DNA of 54,862 nt, taken from positions 14,293 to 69,154 of the forward strand of contig NZ_LUFH02000024.1 of NCBI RefSeq assembly GCF_001586785.1. The letters are read 5' to 3'. Numbering within the stretch: the first letter of the stretch is position 1; each line of letters starts with the position of its first letter. The position numbers were made by a program, and so were the translations under genes. The notes beneath the pieces are model-generated. The model searched no databases, was not told the origin of the DNA, and was given only the letters and a program-made list of their open reading frames with translations. Positions 25,701 through 33,865 of the stretch are shown here, in pieces. The DNA is from Sphaerospermopsis aphanizomenoides BCCUSP55. Lineage in GTDB: Bacteria > Cyanobacteriota > Cyanobacteriia > Cyanobacteriales > Nostocaceae.

Positions 25701-26801
25701 ATGAATTCTGATCAATTACAGGTTGGACTATTCGGACTACTTCATTCTAATAGAGATTTTTCTCAAAGAGAAAGCTGGGGTAAAAATCAATTTAATAATT
25801 CTTTTCCAGCATCATTAGCTTGTTATATGTACCACCAAGGAATGAAACTAAATTATTTAACGCTGGATAAAGATTTGAAAATTCAGCATCAAGAAATAGA
25901 TGTTTCTGAAATCTTAGGTATTCCTCCTCTTTCCTCTAATTTATTTTTCTCCTTTGAAAGTGATTATGTACCTTATAGAAAAATAGTGATAGGTAAACTA
26001 CCAAGAGTTGATTTAGTGACCCATGATCTTAATAAAGATAATGCTTGTTTACGAAGTATAGAAATTAAGTTAACAGCATTACCTGACAACTCAACTTATC
26101 GTTTACCAGATAATCAATACGGTTGTGAAATTGTGACAAGACCAGATACTATTGTCTATCTTGCTCTGAGTATTGCTCATAAGTTTGAAAATTCGAGAGA
26201 GAAATTACTAAATTATCTTCAACCTGTATGTAGTCAAATAGAAGATTGGTTAAGTATACGTCAGGTATTACCTTTTATCGCTCAAATTGTAGATTGTTTA
26301 GATAATTTACTCAGCGATAATCTTGAAATTCAATCTCCATTAGTCATGCAACCGATATGGAAAACAGTAGGTAAGACTTCCAAACTTTATCAAAATTGCT
26401 TAGATATTTTTGTTTGGAGCAACTTCGGCTTTACTAGGCTTTTCTTTGATATTACGAAAAGATTAGTTAAATCAGAAGAAACTATACAAAGACCTATGCG
26501 TTCTGTGATATGGTTAGCAAAAATGTTATATGAATTTGCTCTTGTTGGTAAAATAAATCATAAGCTGATTATTGATACATTAACCTATAACACTAAAAAT
26601 GATAAAGCTTTTGCTTTAAGTGGTTCTAATACTCGACCTTACATGACTTGTGATACTTTGATTCATCCCAGAGTTACCAACGCAGCAATTAATATTATAA
26701 TTTTAGGACGAGCTCAAAATTTTTTAAGCCCTGAAAGAAGATTTGATGGTATCATCTTGAGTAATCCTGAAATTTTTGATGAGAGATTCAAGGAAATTTA
26801 A
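25701..26801 (+). CDS. HindVP-type type II restriction endonuclease
   Basis: A 366-residue protein matching the HindVP restriction enzyme family. The N-terminus (VGLFGLLHSNRDFSQRESWG and FPASLACYMYHQGM) is characteristic. The PD-(D/E)XK nuclease core is D104 in LPRVDLVTHD and E121-I-K123 in SIEIKLTALPD. Family members such as HindVP cleave GRCGYC, the sequence also cut by AcyI of Anabaena cylindrica. Its stop codon overlaps the start of the cognate methyltransferase by one base (26801), so the pair is translationally coupled. Specificity is inferred from the family, not read from the sequence. Confidence 0.88.
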   Translation: MNSDQLQVGLFGLLHSNRDFSQRESWGKNQFNNSFPASLACYMYHQGMKLNYLTLDKDLKIQHQEIDVSEILGIPPLSSNLFFSFESDYVPYRKIVIGKLPRVDLVTHDLNKDNACLRSIEIKLTALPDNSTYRLPDNQYGCEIVTRPDTIVYLALSIAHKFENSREKLLNYLQPVCSQIEDWLSIRQVLPFIAQIVDCLDNLLSDNLEIQSPLVMQPIWKTVGKTSKLYQNCLDIFVWSNFGFTRLFFDITKRLVKSEETIQRPMRSVIWLAKMLYEFALVGKINHKLIIDTLTYNTKNDKAFALSGSNTRPYMTCDTLIHPRVTNAAINIIILGRAQNFLSPERRFDGIILSNPEIFDERFKEI

Positions 26802-27790
26802 TGAATATACAACAAAAATACTCTTCGTTAAAAGTCATAGATTTATTTTCTGGATGTGGTGGTTTATCATTAGGGTTTAAAAATTGTGGATTTGAAATAA
26901 TTGCCGCTTTTGAAAACTGGAAACCAGCAATAAATGTTTATCAGCAAAACTTTAATCATCCAATTATTGAATATGATTTAGGTCAGGTAAATAATGATTA
27001 TTCAATATTTAAAAAATTCTTACCCGATGTGATTATTGGCGGTCCACCATGCCAAGATTTTTCTAGTGCTGGTAAGCGCAATGAAGATTTAGGTAGAGGA
27101 GATTTAAGTATTACATTTGCTGAAATAGTAGCTCATAGTGGTAGTCAATGGTTTGTTATAGAAAATGTAGATTTGTTTAGAAAATCCCATAAATATCAAG
27201 AATTTCGACAAATTCTCAAATCTGCTGGTTATGGTTTAACAGAAAAGGTATTAGATGCTAGTTTATGCGGTGTACCCCAAAAGAGAAAGAGATTTTTTTG
27301 TATAGGAGAAAAAGGTGGTGAAGATGATAAATTGCAAACTTACTTAGAAGCTAATTTATCTAGAAAACCTACAACTATTAGAGATTATTTAGGAAATAGT
27401 TTAGGCATTGAATATTATTATAGACATCCTCGCAGTTATCAAAGAAGGGCTATTTTTAGTATTGATGAACCTAGTCCTACTATCAGAGGTGTGAATAGAC
27501 CTATCCCCACAAATTATAAACTACATCCGGGAGATGTTGCACCAGTAAAACCCGATTTGCGTTCCTTAACTACTATTGAAAGAAGTTATATTCAAACTTT
27601 CCCTGAAAATTTTATTTTTGCAGGTTCAAAAACAGATTTGGAACAGATGATTGGTAACGCTGTCCCTGTTAAATTAGCAGAATATGTGGCTAAATGTCTA
27701 CTGATGTACATTCAAGAGAGTAAGAAATTACCAATATATAATATATGCACAGCTAAAGAGTTGGAATTTCTACATTTAACAAGTTGCTGA
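26801..27790 (+). CDS. DNA (cytosine-5) methyltransferase of the HindVP-type R-M system
   Basis: A 329-residue C5 methyltransferase with motifs in canonical order: I VIDLFSGCGGLSLGF, IV GGPPCQDFSSAG with nucleophile C84, VI WFVIENVDLF, VIII CGVPQKRKRFFCIG, a target recognition region (about 185-265), and IX-X TIERSYIQTFPENF and MIGNAVPVKLAEY. It would protect the recognition sequence of the endonuclease encoded immediately upstream, with which it overlaps by one base. By family association the site should be GRCGYC. The endonuclease-first order implies tight control of the first expression after transfer. Confidence 0.95.
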   Translation: MNIQQKYSSLKVIDLFSGCGGLSLGFKNCGFEIIAAFENWKPAINVYQQNFNHPIIEYDLGQVNNDYSIFKKFLPDVIIGGPPCQDFSSAGKRNEDLGRGDLSITFAEIVAHSGSQWFVIENVDLFRKSHKYQEFRQILKSAGYGLTEKVLDASLCGVPQKRKRFFCIGEKGGEDDKLQTYLEANLSRKPTTIRDYLGNSLGIEYYYRHPRSYQRRAIFSIDEPSPTIRGVNRPIPTNYKLHPGDVAPVKPDLRSLTTIERSYIQTFPENFIFAGSKTDLEQMIGNAVPVKLAEYVAKCLLMYIQESKKLPIYNICTAKELEFLHLTSC

Positions 27791-27850
27791 ACTAATGTGT
27801 AATCAGAATTATTTCAGCCCGTAAAGCCACACGCAAAGAGCGAGAATATT

Positions 27851-28135
27851 ATGAAGATTGAAACATTAAAACAACGCTTAGACAAAAATCGCCCCATGAC
27901 AACCGTAACTCTCAGAATGCCAGAAGATGTAGTAGAAGACTTGAAAAAACTCGCACCCATACTCGGATTTTCAGGGTATCAACCCTTAATTCGTGCATAC
28001 ATTGGGCAAGGAATGAGAGCAGATTTAGAAAAATTAGAGAATAATACAGTTAATGCTTTAATTGCTAGTTTAAAAAGACATGGTGTAAGTGATGATGTCA
28101 TTCATGAAGCATTAAATGAAGTTGTTAATGGATAA
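27851..28135 (+). CDS. Ribbon-helix-helix (CopG/BrnA-like) protein, probable lone antitoxin
   Basis: A 94-residue protein with a ribbon-helix-helix core: TTVTLRMPEDVVEDLKKLAP (strand then helix) followed by GFSGYQPLIRAYIGQGMR, the pattern of BrnA/CopG antitoxins and small repressors. The C-terminal helix pair (ENNTVNALIASLKRHGVSDD) could dimerise or bind a toxin. It starts 60 bp behind the methyltransferase. No toxin-like gene precedes or follows it on the same strand; the RelE-like gene ahead is convergent and already has a partner. It could instead be the controller of the R-M operon. Confidence 0.7.
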   Translation: MKIETLKQRLDKNRPMTTVTLRMPEDVVEDLKKLAPILGFSGYQPLIRAYIGQGMRADLEKLENNTVNALIASLKRHGVSDDVIHEALNEVVNG

Positions 28136-28171
28136 GTAGAACAGCCGATATTTACCAACAAGAAACCATAA

Positions 28172-28549
28172 TTAATAGTCTAATATTTCCCTAATCACGC
28201 TCTTTAAATCTGCATCAGCAGGACGTTTTGTAAACTGCTCATGACTATAAATCCACACAGGCTTGATTACACAAAGTTCTGAATTGACTAAATACATCAG
28301 TCTAATTTGTCCAGAGGCACCTTTAGCAAACCTCAACTCCAGTTTATGAAACGTCCATCCTTCCGGTAAATCAATTTTACCAGGTAAAGGTTCTTGGCGT
28401 GAATTTGGAGGATACTGATCAATAATTAAATCTTCCAAGACTTCTACAATAAACTCAATAAAAGCATCCCCGTAAACTTTTCTTAGTTTTTTGAAAGAAC
28501 GCTTGAAATTATCGGCTTCTTCAATCGAGAAGGGAGTTAAGCCAGTCAC
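28172..28549 (-). CDS. RelE/ParE-fold toxin of a Panacea-type toxin-antitoxin pair
   Basis: A 125-residue protein with RelE-superfamily features: ADNFKRSFKKLRKVYGDAF (N-terminal helices), FHKLELRFAKGASGQIRLMY (beta sheet with basic residues) and CVIKPVWIYSHEQFTKR at the end, which resembles the catalytic end of HigB/RelE mRNA interferases. It starts with GTG at 28549, preceded by AAGGAG about seven bases upstream, inside the antitoxin gene; the two genes overlap by 29 bp. Overlap and order (antitoxin first) fit a two-gene TA operon. Confidence 0.78.
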   Translation of the reverse strand: MTGLTPFSIEEADNFKRSFKKLRKVYGDAFIEFIVEVLEDLIIDQYPPNSRQEPLPGKIDLPEGWTFHKLELRFAKGASGQIRLMYLVNSELCVIKPVWIYSHEQFTKRPADADLKSVIREILDY

Positions 28550-29108
28550 GCACTTCTCCTTTCTTAATTGTAGTTGATGATTGTGAAGTACAAGCTTCTT
28601 TCAAAACTTCATTCATTACACTTTGATATGCAGGATGATCACGTTCTATTAAGTCTAATTTTTGATGACCTAATGCTTTCAAATCCTCCAGCAAAATTGG
28701 TTCAGTTGAGCTTGCTTGAGGTGGTAAACCCTTGCGAGCTTTTTTCCAAGGAAACTCTAAATGAGTCATATCACTAAGTCTATAGGCGTGATAACCTCCA
28801 AAATATTGCCAAACTTCTTCAAGAAGTTGTTTCTTATCATCAGGAATTTGTAAAAATGATTCTTGACTAGGAATCGGTAATTGATTAGCTTCAAATTCGC
28901 TGTAAAATCTGTAAGCAGGAGGACAAACCGGCCCGTATCGCCATGCTTGAATTTCTTCTGCAAATAATGGTTCATCGTACATTGCTAAGTGTAAACTTTG
29001 TGAGTAATATAGAAGCTTCTGAACTTTCATATTAGTCATTTCTGCTTCCATACTGTCTTCGTAGGCTCTCGCAATAAAGTAGCGAGCCGCATTGAGACAA
29101 TCCATCAT
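28521..29108 (-). CDS. Panacea (DUF4065/SocA-like) antitoxin
   Basis: A 195-residue protein of the Panacea/DUF4065 family. The signature is in the first half: MTNMKVQKLLYYSQSLHLAM, FAEEIQAWRYGPVCPPAY and RFYSEF. Panacea domains neutralise many unrelated toxins and are encoded next to them; SocA is a related proteolytic adaptor. The C-terminal part (about 125-195) would give toxin specificity. It overlaps the RelE-like toxin gene by 29 bp. A promoter should lie in the AT-rich 167-bp gap to 29276. Confidence 0.85.
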   Translation of the reverse strand: MMDCLNAARYFIARAYEDSMEAEMTNMKVQKLLYYSQSLHLAMYDEPLFAEEIQAWRYGPVCPPAYRFYSEFEANQLPIPSQESFLQIPDDKKQLLEEVWQYFGGYHAYRLSDMTHLEFPWKKARKGLPPQASSTEPILLEDLKALGHQKLDLIERDHPAYQSVMNEVLKEACTSQSSTTIKKGEVRDWLNSLLD

Positions 29109-29275
29109 ATTTAGACTCGCAAATCAAAATAGAATGAAGACCTTAAAAAATTTTAAGGCTTAATTACATATACTATTATAGCTTGAGTTAATTATAATAG
29201 TAATTCTTTACTAAAAAATAATTTGCATTCAAATCATATTGAGAGAGAAAACCTATAATTTATAAATTAATTGTA

Positions 29276-30010
29276 TTAACCCACTTTCCTAGCAACAAAA
29301 GCTGCATGATTTGGTGGTAGAGGATAATCACCATAACTACTCATTACCTCTACCATAAAACCCACTTCCCGCAATAGTTCAGCAATATCATTTGATTTAT
29401 ACAATTTCTGCACATGAATCTCATCATCCCGTCGGTAATATTCTCCCACCTTTCTTAAAGTAATAATCCGACGATTTAAAATAGCTTGTTCTCGATTTTC
29501 CTCCTTTTCTACTAAAACTATCCAATCTTCACCTTCATTAAAACTCTTAATTGGTTTTCCTGGTGGAACTTGCCCAGGTTCTGCTATATCAAAAACAAAT
29601 ACACCGCCAGGATTTAAAGCATGATATATCCGTTGAAATAAATTGCTTAAAGTTTGACTATTATTATCTGCATCAAACAAATAATTAATACATTCACTAA
29701 TCGAAGTCACAGTATTACAAGTAGGAAATTCAGCCTTAAACAGTGATTCAACCATAAACTTAGCTGTGGGAACTCTGACTTTAGCAATATTTATCATTCC
29801 TTCGGAAATATCAATTCCCAATACCTGATAATTAGTTTTAACTAACACTTCTGCCCATAAACCGCTACCACAGCCTAAATCTACAACTAAACCTGAATTA
29901 ATATTGTTTTGCTGGATAATTTTTAATATTCCTGGTGCAGATTTAAGTACAAAGTCTCTATAACCAACATCGTGAATAAAAGCCAAATCTTCTTTGTAGT
30001 AATTGGTCAT
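29276..30010 (-). CDS. Class I SAM-dependent methyltransferase
   Basis: A 244-residue Rossmann methyltransferase. The SAM-binding motif I is VVDLGCGSGLWAEVL, followed by VLGIDISEGMINIAK (acidic residue for the ribose) and NPGGVFVFDIAEPG (post motif). The N-terminal YYKEDLAFIHDVGYRDFV probably closes the active site. The substrate cannot be read. It lies divergent from the Rieske oxygenase across about 100 bp, which may indicate a shared small-molecule pathway. Confidence 0.88.
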   Translation of the reverse strand: MTNYYKEDLAFIHDVGYRDFVLKSAPGILKIIQQNNINSGLVVDLGCGSGLWAEVLVKTNYQVLGIDISEGMINIAKVRVPTAKFMVESLFKAEFPTCNTVTSISECINYLFDADNNSQTLSNLFQRIYHALNPGGVFVFDIAEPGQVPPGKPIKSFNEGEDWIVLVEKEENREQAILNRRIITLRKVGEYYRRDDEIHVQKLYKSNDIAELLREVGFMVEVMSSYGDYPLPPNHAAFVARKVG

Positions 30011-30111
30011 AAAATCACGGGGTGTATTAAAAGTTCAACTGATTCAAAAATCATGTAAATCATCGAACCATAATACTATATATTACTTTTAGCCATACCT
30101 TAAGTATATAT

Positions 30112-31176
30112 ATGATCGATAACAGCAAAATTTTATTACGTAATCTTTGGTATTATGCACTACCTAGCCATCTCCTCAAACCAGGGAAGATGGTTGCCAA
30201 AATTTTTTTGGGAGAACCCGTGTTGCTGATGAGAAGCAAGACTGGCCAGGTTTCTGCGGTGCGGGATATTTGTCCTCATCGAGCAGTACCTTTAAGTTGT
30301 GGTCGGTTCGATGGACAAGAGGTGGAGTGTTGTTATCACGGTTGGCGCTTTGATCCGGCTGGACGTTGTGTAGCAATTCCTTCTTTATTACCAGAGCAAA
30401 ACACAGATTTAAACCGCTTTGATGTGCAATCATATCCAGTTCATGAGACTCAAGGCAATATTTGGATATACATGGCAGATAGTGAGAAATCTCAAGCCAA
30501 TGCTGCGGAAACAGAAGTTCCCATCGTACCTGGTTTTCCTGAACAACAACCCCATTTAGTAGAAGTGATGCGGTTTCCTTGTTTTGTAGATCACGCAGTG
30601 ACGGGTTTAATGGATCCTGCTCATTCTCCCTATGTGCATCGGGTGTGGTGGTGGAGAAGTGGGGAACTGCATGAAGAAGTGAAGCAATTTGATCCCTCTC
30701 CTTACGGGTTTACGGTGCGACGGCATAAATTGTCAGACAATATGGAGAATATGAGCCGACTATATTGGTTAGTTGGTGGTGGTATTCCCGAAGTGGAGAT
30801 TTCTTTTCGTTTACCTGGTGTGAGAATAGAAGAAATTACTTTTGGTAAACATCGCGTTTGTAATTTGACCGCAGTGACACCAATTTCTGAGACAGAAACC
30901 GAGGTAAATTTTGTTCTTTATGGCATACCTGCTTGGTTAAGAATTTTTCTGCCTTTGATTCATATATTGGCGCGAAAATTTTTAGATCAAGACCGAACAG
31001 TTGTAGAAAAACAACAGATTGGACTTAAATATGATCCTGTGTTGCGGTTAATTAAAGATTCCGATATGCAAGCACAATGGTATTATCAATTAAAACGGGA
31101 GTATGCCCGATCAACATCTGAAAAACGAGAATTTGTCAATCCTGTCAAGAGTATATTATTACGGTGGCGTGCTTAA
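30112..31176 (+). CDS. Rieske [2Fe-2S] aromatic-ring-type oxygenase
   Basis: A 354-residue oxygenase alpha subunit of the VanA/PaO-like single-component type. Rieske ligands are C54-P-H56 and C73-x2-H76 (DICPHRAVPL, VECCYHGWRF). The mononuclear iron site is GLMDPAHSPYVHRVWWW. The C-terminal catalytic domain lacks membrane helices and a CxxC, in contrast to the PaO-like protein at 9220, so it belongs to a different subgroup. The substrate is unknown; a ferredoxin could serve as electron donor. It is divergent from the methyltransferase at 29276. Its 3' end faces a minus-strand microprotein gene and its terminator. Confidence 0.9.
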   Translation: MIDNSKILLRNLWYYALPSHLLKPGKMVAKIFLGEPVLLMRSKTGQVSAVRDICPHRAVPLSCGRFDGQEVECCYHGWRFDPAGRCVAIPSLLPEQNTDLNRFDVQSYPVHETQGNIWIYMADSEKSQANAAETEVPIVPGFPEQQPHLVEVMRFPCFVDHAVTGLMDPAHSPYVHRVWWWRSGELHEEVKQFDPSPYGFTVRRHKLSDNMENMSRLYWLVGGGIPEVEISFRLPGVRIEEITFGKHRVCNLTAVTPISETETEVNFVLYGIPAWLRIFLPLIHILARKFLDQDRTVVEKQQIGLKYDPVLRLIKDSDMQAQWYYQLKREYARSTSEKREFVNPVKSILLRWRA

Positions 31177-31201
31177 TATTGCTTGATCAAAGGTGAAATA
31201 T

Positions 31202-31220
31202 CACCCAGTTTTTCTGGGTG
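31202..31220 (-). terminator. Hairpin terminator for the 36-aa microprotein gene
   Basis: CACCCAG (31202-31208) and CTGGGTG (31214-31220) form a perfect 7-bp stem with a 5-base loop, starting eight bases beyond the microprotein stop when read on the minus strand. It also lies 26 bp after the Rieske oxygenase stop, so it may serve both convergent genes. Confidence 0.6.
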
Positions 31221-31227
31221 TCCTCAA

Positions 31228-31338
31228 TTATCTCTTAGTGCTAAAGATAGTGGTAAACATCATCATCATACCACCTACCAGGATTGCGATCGCTAATCCT
31301 CCAGTTATTAAATCCAAAGTGCTGCTATCTACGCTCAT
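31228..31338 (-). CDS. Single-helix membrane microprotein, 36 aa
   Basis: A small frame not normally called. ATG 31338 is preceded by AGGTGAG at good spacing, and the stop at 31228-31230 is followed by a hairpin. The product starts MSVDSSTLDLITGGLAIAIL, continues as one hydrophobic helix of about 22 residues with four consecutive Met, and ends in a short basic tail (FSTKR). Length and topology are those of small photosynthetic-complex or NDH subunits, but I cannot assign it to PsbX, PsbM, PetN, PetL or other known small subunits. The opposite plus-strand frame (31193-31408) has poor composition. Confidence 0.6.
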   Translation of the reverse strand: MSVDSSTLDLITGGLAIAILVGGMMMMFTTIFSTKR

Positions 31339-31450
31339 ACTATACTCACCTAATATTATTTCGGGGTGGATATTTATCATATCTGTTTGGGTTGTGAATG
31401 GGGAATAAGCCAGAAGTTTGTGAATTTTTATTTTTTTCTCCCTTACACCC

Positions 31451-32407
31451 CTACCCCCTACGTTCTACTCTGCTAATTTCCAACACATCACTCATCGTTG
31501 CACAGTAATTTGGTAAATCAAAACTGGCGGGATTAATAGCATTAGAATAGGTAAAATGCCGATAATTCATACAAAATCTATCCCATGCAGCCATTTGAAT
31601 TCTAAATAAAGCAATAATCACATTTGCTAAACCTAAAGATAGAGGAATACGGAAGTAAATCTTTTTATTCAAGTAGGCACAAACTTGTTCTATTGCTTGA
31701 TTAACTGTTAAACCAGATTGACCTAAAACAAATCTTCTGGGATCTCCTTTTTCTGGTGGATAATCAATTAAATATTGGACTACTGTGGCAATATCCTGAC
31801 CATGAATAAAATGAAAACTGCCATCAGCTTGTAAAAAACGAATGATATTAATATATTTAGTAACTTCAGGAATACCAGACGTTAAATGAGAATAGGGTTT
31901 TTTATCATCACCACCTAAAACCAAGGTAGGAAACACTGTGGTAATTTTAGGAAAAATAGCTAATTGCTCAATTTTATGTAAACAATCATATTTAGAACGA
32001 ATATAGTCTGTGCCAATTTCTCCCGCTTCTTTTAATGGTTGATTTTCGTGATTTAAAACACTTGCTGTAGAAAAATAAATTACCTGTTGACATCTTTCTG
32101 GGTTTAACAGGTTCATTAATTCTATGGTTTTGTTGACGTTAATATCAAAAATATTATCTCCACCCCAGGAAGTAGCTGTTAAAACTGCCGTATCAATAGT
32201 TTTGAGTAAGTTAGAAAAATTACTAATTTCCTGCATATCACCTTGTAAAATAGTGATACCTGGACGCGCTTGAGTATCAACTTGCAGTTTGTTGGGGTTT
32301 CTGACTAATAAATATAGTTCATGTTCAGTGTTTTTTATTAATGTTTCACTGATATAGTGACCGATACAGCCACTTGCACCCGTAATTAAAATTCGTTTTT
32401 TGGTCAT
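31451..32407 (-). CDS. NAD(P)-dependent epimerase/dehydratase (extended SDR)
   Basis: A 318-residue Rossmann oxidoreductase. The cofactor loop is RILITGASGCIGHYIS (GxxGxxG); LYLVRNPNK follows strand 2 and suggests NADP preference through the Arg. Other SDR features are LQGDMQEI, STASVLN at the usual catalytic Ser position and YIRSKYDCLHKIEQ, where Y-x3-K is represented by SKYDCLHK with shifted spacing. The substrate is unknown. ATG 32407 is chosen because the glycine loop follows at once; the 34 codons upstream to 32509 are not family-like. Confidence 0.82.
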   Translation of the reverse strand: MTKKRILITGASGCIGHYISETLIKNTEHELYLLVRNPNKLQVDTQARPGITILQGDMQEISNFSNLLKTIDTAVLTATSWGGDNIFDINVNKTIELMNLLNPERCQQVIYFSTASVLNHENQPLKEAGEIGTDYIRSKYDCLHKIEQLAIFPKITTVFPTLVLGGDDKKPYSHLTSGIPEVTKYINIIRFLQADGSFHFIHGQDIATVVQYLIDYPPEKGDPRRFVLGQSGLTVNQAIEQVCAYLNKKIYFRIPLSLGLANVIIALFRIQMAAWDRFCMNYRHFTYSNAINPASFDLPNYCATMSDVLEISRVERRG

Positions 32408-32577
32408 GAACTTGGAAGTTTTGATTGTTTGTTGATGAAAAATTTTTATAACAAGGCTTTGGCTTTTGCTATCCTGACCAAATGCTCTAAATATTGGTAT
32501 TGTTCCCAAATCATTTCTTCAGGAATATCTAAAGTAACTTGCATAATTTTTCCTTCAATTTTTGTTGTATTTCCTCA

Positions 32578-32607
32578 TCTGCGTTTATCTGCGTTTATCT
32601 GCGGTTA
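32578..32607. repeat. Tandem 10-mer TCTGCGTTTA x3
   Basis: Three copies (the last TCTGCGGTTA) lie between hemE and the SDR gene. This is the common cyanobacterial GCAGATAAACGCAGAT-type repeat, also present in opposite orientation at about 1287-1312. Confidence 0.85.
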
Positions 32608-32617
32608 ATAAAAATCA

Positions 32618-32636
32618 GGTGGGTTTTTTACCCACC
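32618..32636 (-). terminator. Hairpin terminator of hemE
   Basis: GGTGGGT (32618-32624) and ACCCACC (32630-32636) form a perfect 7-bp stem with a T5 loop, eight bases beyond the hemE stop on the minus strand and followed there by GATTTTTATT. A convincing intrinsic terminator. Confidence 0.7.
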
Positions 32637-32643
32637 CAACAAA

Positions 32644-33696
32644 TTAAACCAAAGCGTTGAGACTTTTCGCAGTTTCAAAGAAGAAAGCAACGTTTTCTTC
32701 TGGTGTTTCTGGGAGTACACCATGTCCCAGGTTGAGGATATGTCCCCAGTTGCCGGCTTTGCGAACGGTGTCCAAAACGCGATCGCGGATAAATTCCTTA
32801 GAACCAAATAACACACCTGGATCAAGATTACCCTGTACCTTCACGTGCTTACCTAATCTGGCTCTTGCATCTGCCATATCTACTGTCCAGTCTATGGTCA
32901 GAATATCTGCACCAGAGGTAGCCATTCTTTCTAAAAGTCCAGCACTACCTGTCACCAACAAAATTAATGGTGTGTCGGGATGAGTTTCTTTGACTTTCTC
33001 AAACACCATTTTTTGATAAGGTAAAGCAAAGGTATCATAATCTTGAGGGCTTAATTGTCCCGCCCAAGAGTCAAACATTTGCACCACTTGAGCGCCACAA
33101 TCAATTTGATAACGCACATAATCAGCAATGGACTCAGCCAACTTAGTTAGTAGCTGATGCAGAATGGCTGGGTCTGAGAAGGCCATGTTTTTAATCACAG
33201 AATAGGTTTTAGAACCCTTCCCTTCCACTGCATAAGCCGCTAATGTCCAAGGTGCGCCAACAAAGCCTAACACCGTTGATTTATTGTCTACTTCCTGCCG
33301 TAACGATGCCAAAATCGTTTTGATAAACGGTAAAGAAGCTTCAGGATCTAGGGGACGCAGTTCTTCAACTTGTGCTTGAGTGCGTATGGGCGAAAAAATA
33401 ATCGGTCCCTTCCCTTCCGCAATATCCATGTCAATCCCCATACCAGGTAAGGGAGTAACAATATCGGAAAACAAAATCACTCCGTCGGGTTGGAAAGCTC
33501 TCCAGGGTTGGAGGGAAACTTCAATCGCTACTTCTGGAATTTCTGAGCGTTCCCGAAAAGAAGGATACTTCTCCCGTAAGTCCCGATACGCTTTCATATA
33601 GCGTCCCGCTTGTCGCATCATCCACACAGGGGGACGATCTACTTGTTCACCGCGTGCAGCCCGAAGGAGGAGAGGAGCCGTTGAGGAAACACCCAT
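32644..33696 (-). CDS. hemE: Uroporphyrinogen decarboxylase HemE
   Basis: A 350-residue enzyme of normal length. Signatures are [20 protein letters not shown] (substrate-binding Arg residues), [52 protein letters not shown] and [15 protein letters not shown]. HemE decarboxylates the four acetate side chains of uroporphyrinogen III to give coproporphyrinogen III, a common step to haem, chlorophyll and (through its substrate) other tetrapyrroles. It appears monocistronic, with its own terminator at 32618-32636. Confidence 0.97.
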   Translation of the reverse strand: MGVSSTAPLLLRAARGEQVDRPPVWMMRQAGRYMKAYRDLREKYPSFRERSEIPEVAIEVSLQPWRAFQPDGVILFSDIVTPLPGMGIDMDIAEGKGPIIFSPIRTQAQVEELRPLDPEASLPFIKTILASLRQEVDNKSTVLGFVGAPWTLAAYAVEGKGSKTYSVIKNMAFSDPAILHQLLTKLAESIADYVRYQIDCGAQVVQMFDSWAGQLSPQDYDTFALPYQKMVFEKVKETHPDTPLILLVTGSAGLLERMATSGADILTIDWTVDMADARARLGKHVKVQGNLDPGVLFGSKEFIRDRVLDTVRKAGNWGHILNLGHGVLPETPEENVAFFFETAKSLNALV

Positions 33697-33865
33697 TTAA
33701 CACTTCATCCTAAGTCACTTTAATATTTCACTGTTTAGCTTATCATCACCGGATTACGGTTGATCTGCACATCAGGTCAGCTTTTAAGGTTGCTTTACTT
33801 TACTTCATAAAACGTCATAATTTCTTCCTCTGAGTTCTCGAAGCAGTTGGGGATCTGACTTAAGT

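Noticed and set aside
31193-31408. 71-codon plus-strand frame behind the Rieske oxygenase
   Set aside because: It is antisense to the microprotein gene, which has a ribosome binding site, a clean membrane helix and a terminator; the plus-strand product has low-complexity Ile/Val composition.
32539-32983. Plus-strand frames opposite hemE
   Set aside because: Shadows of the strongly conserved hemE gene.
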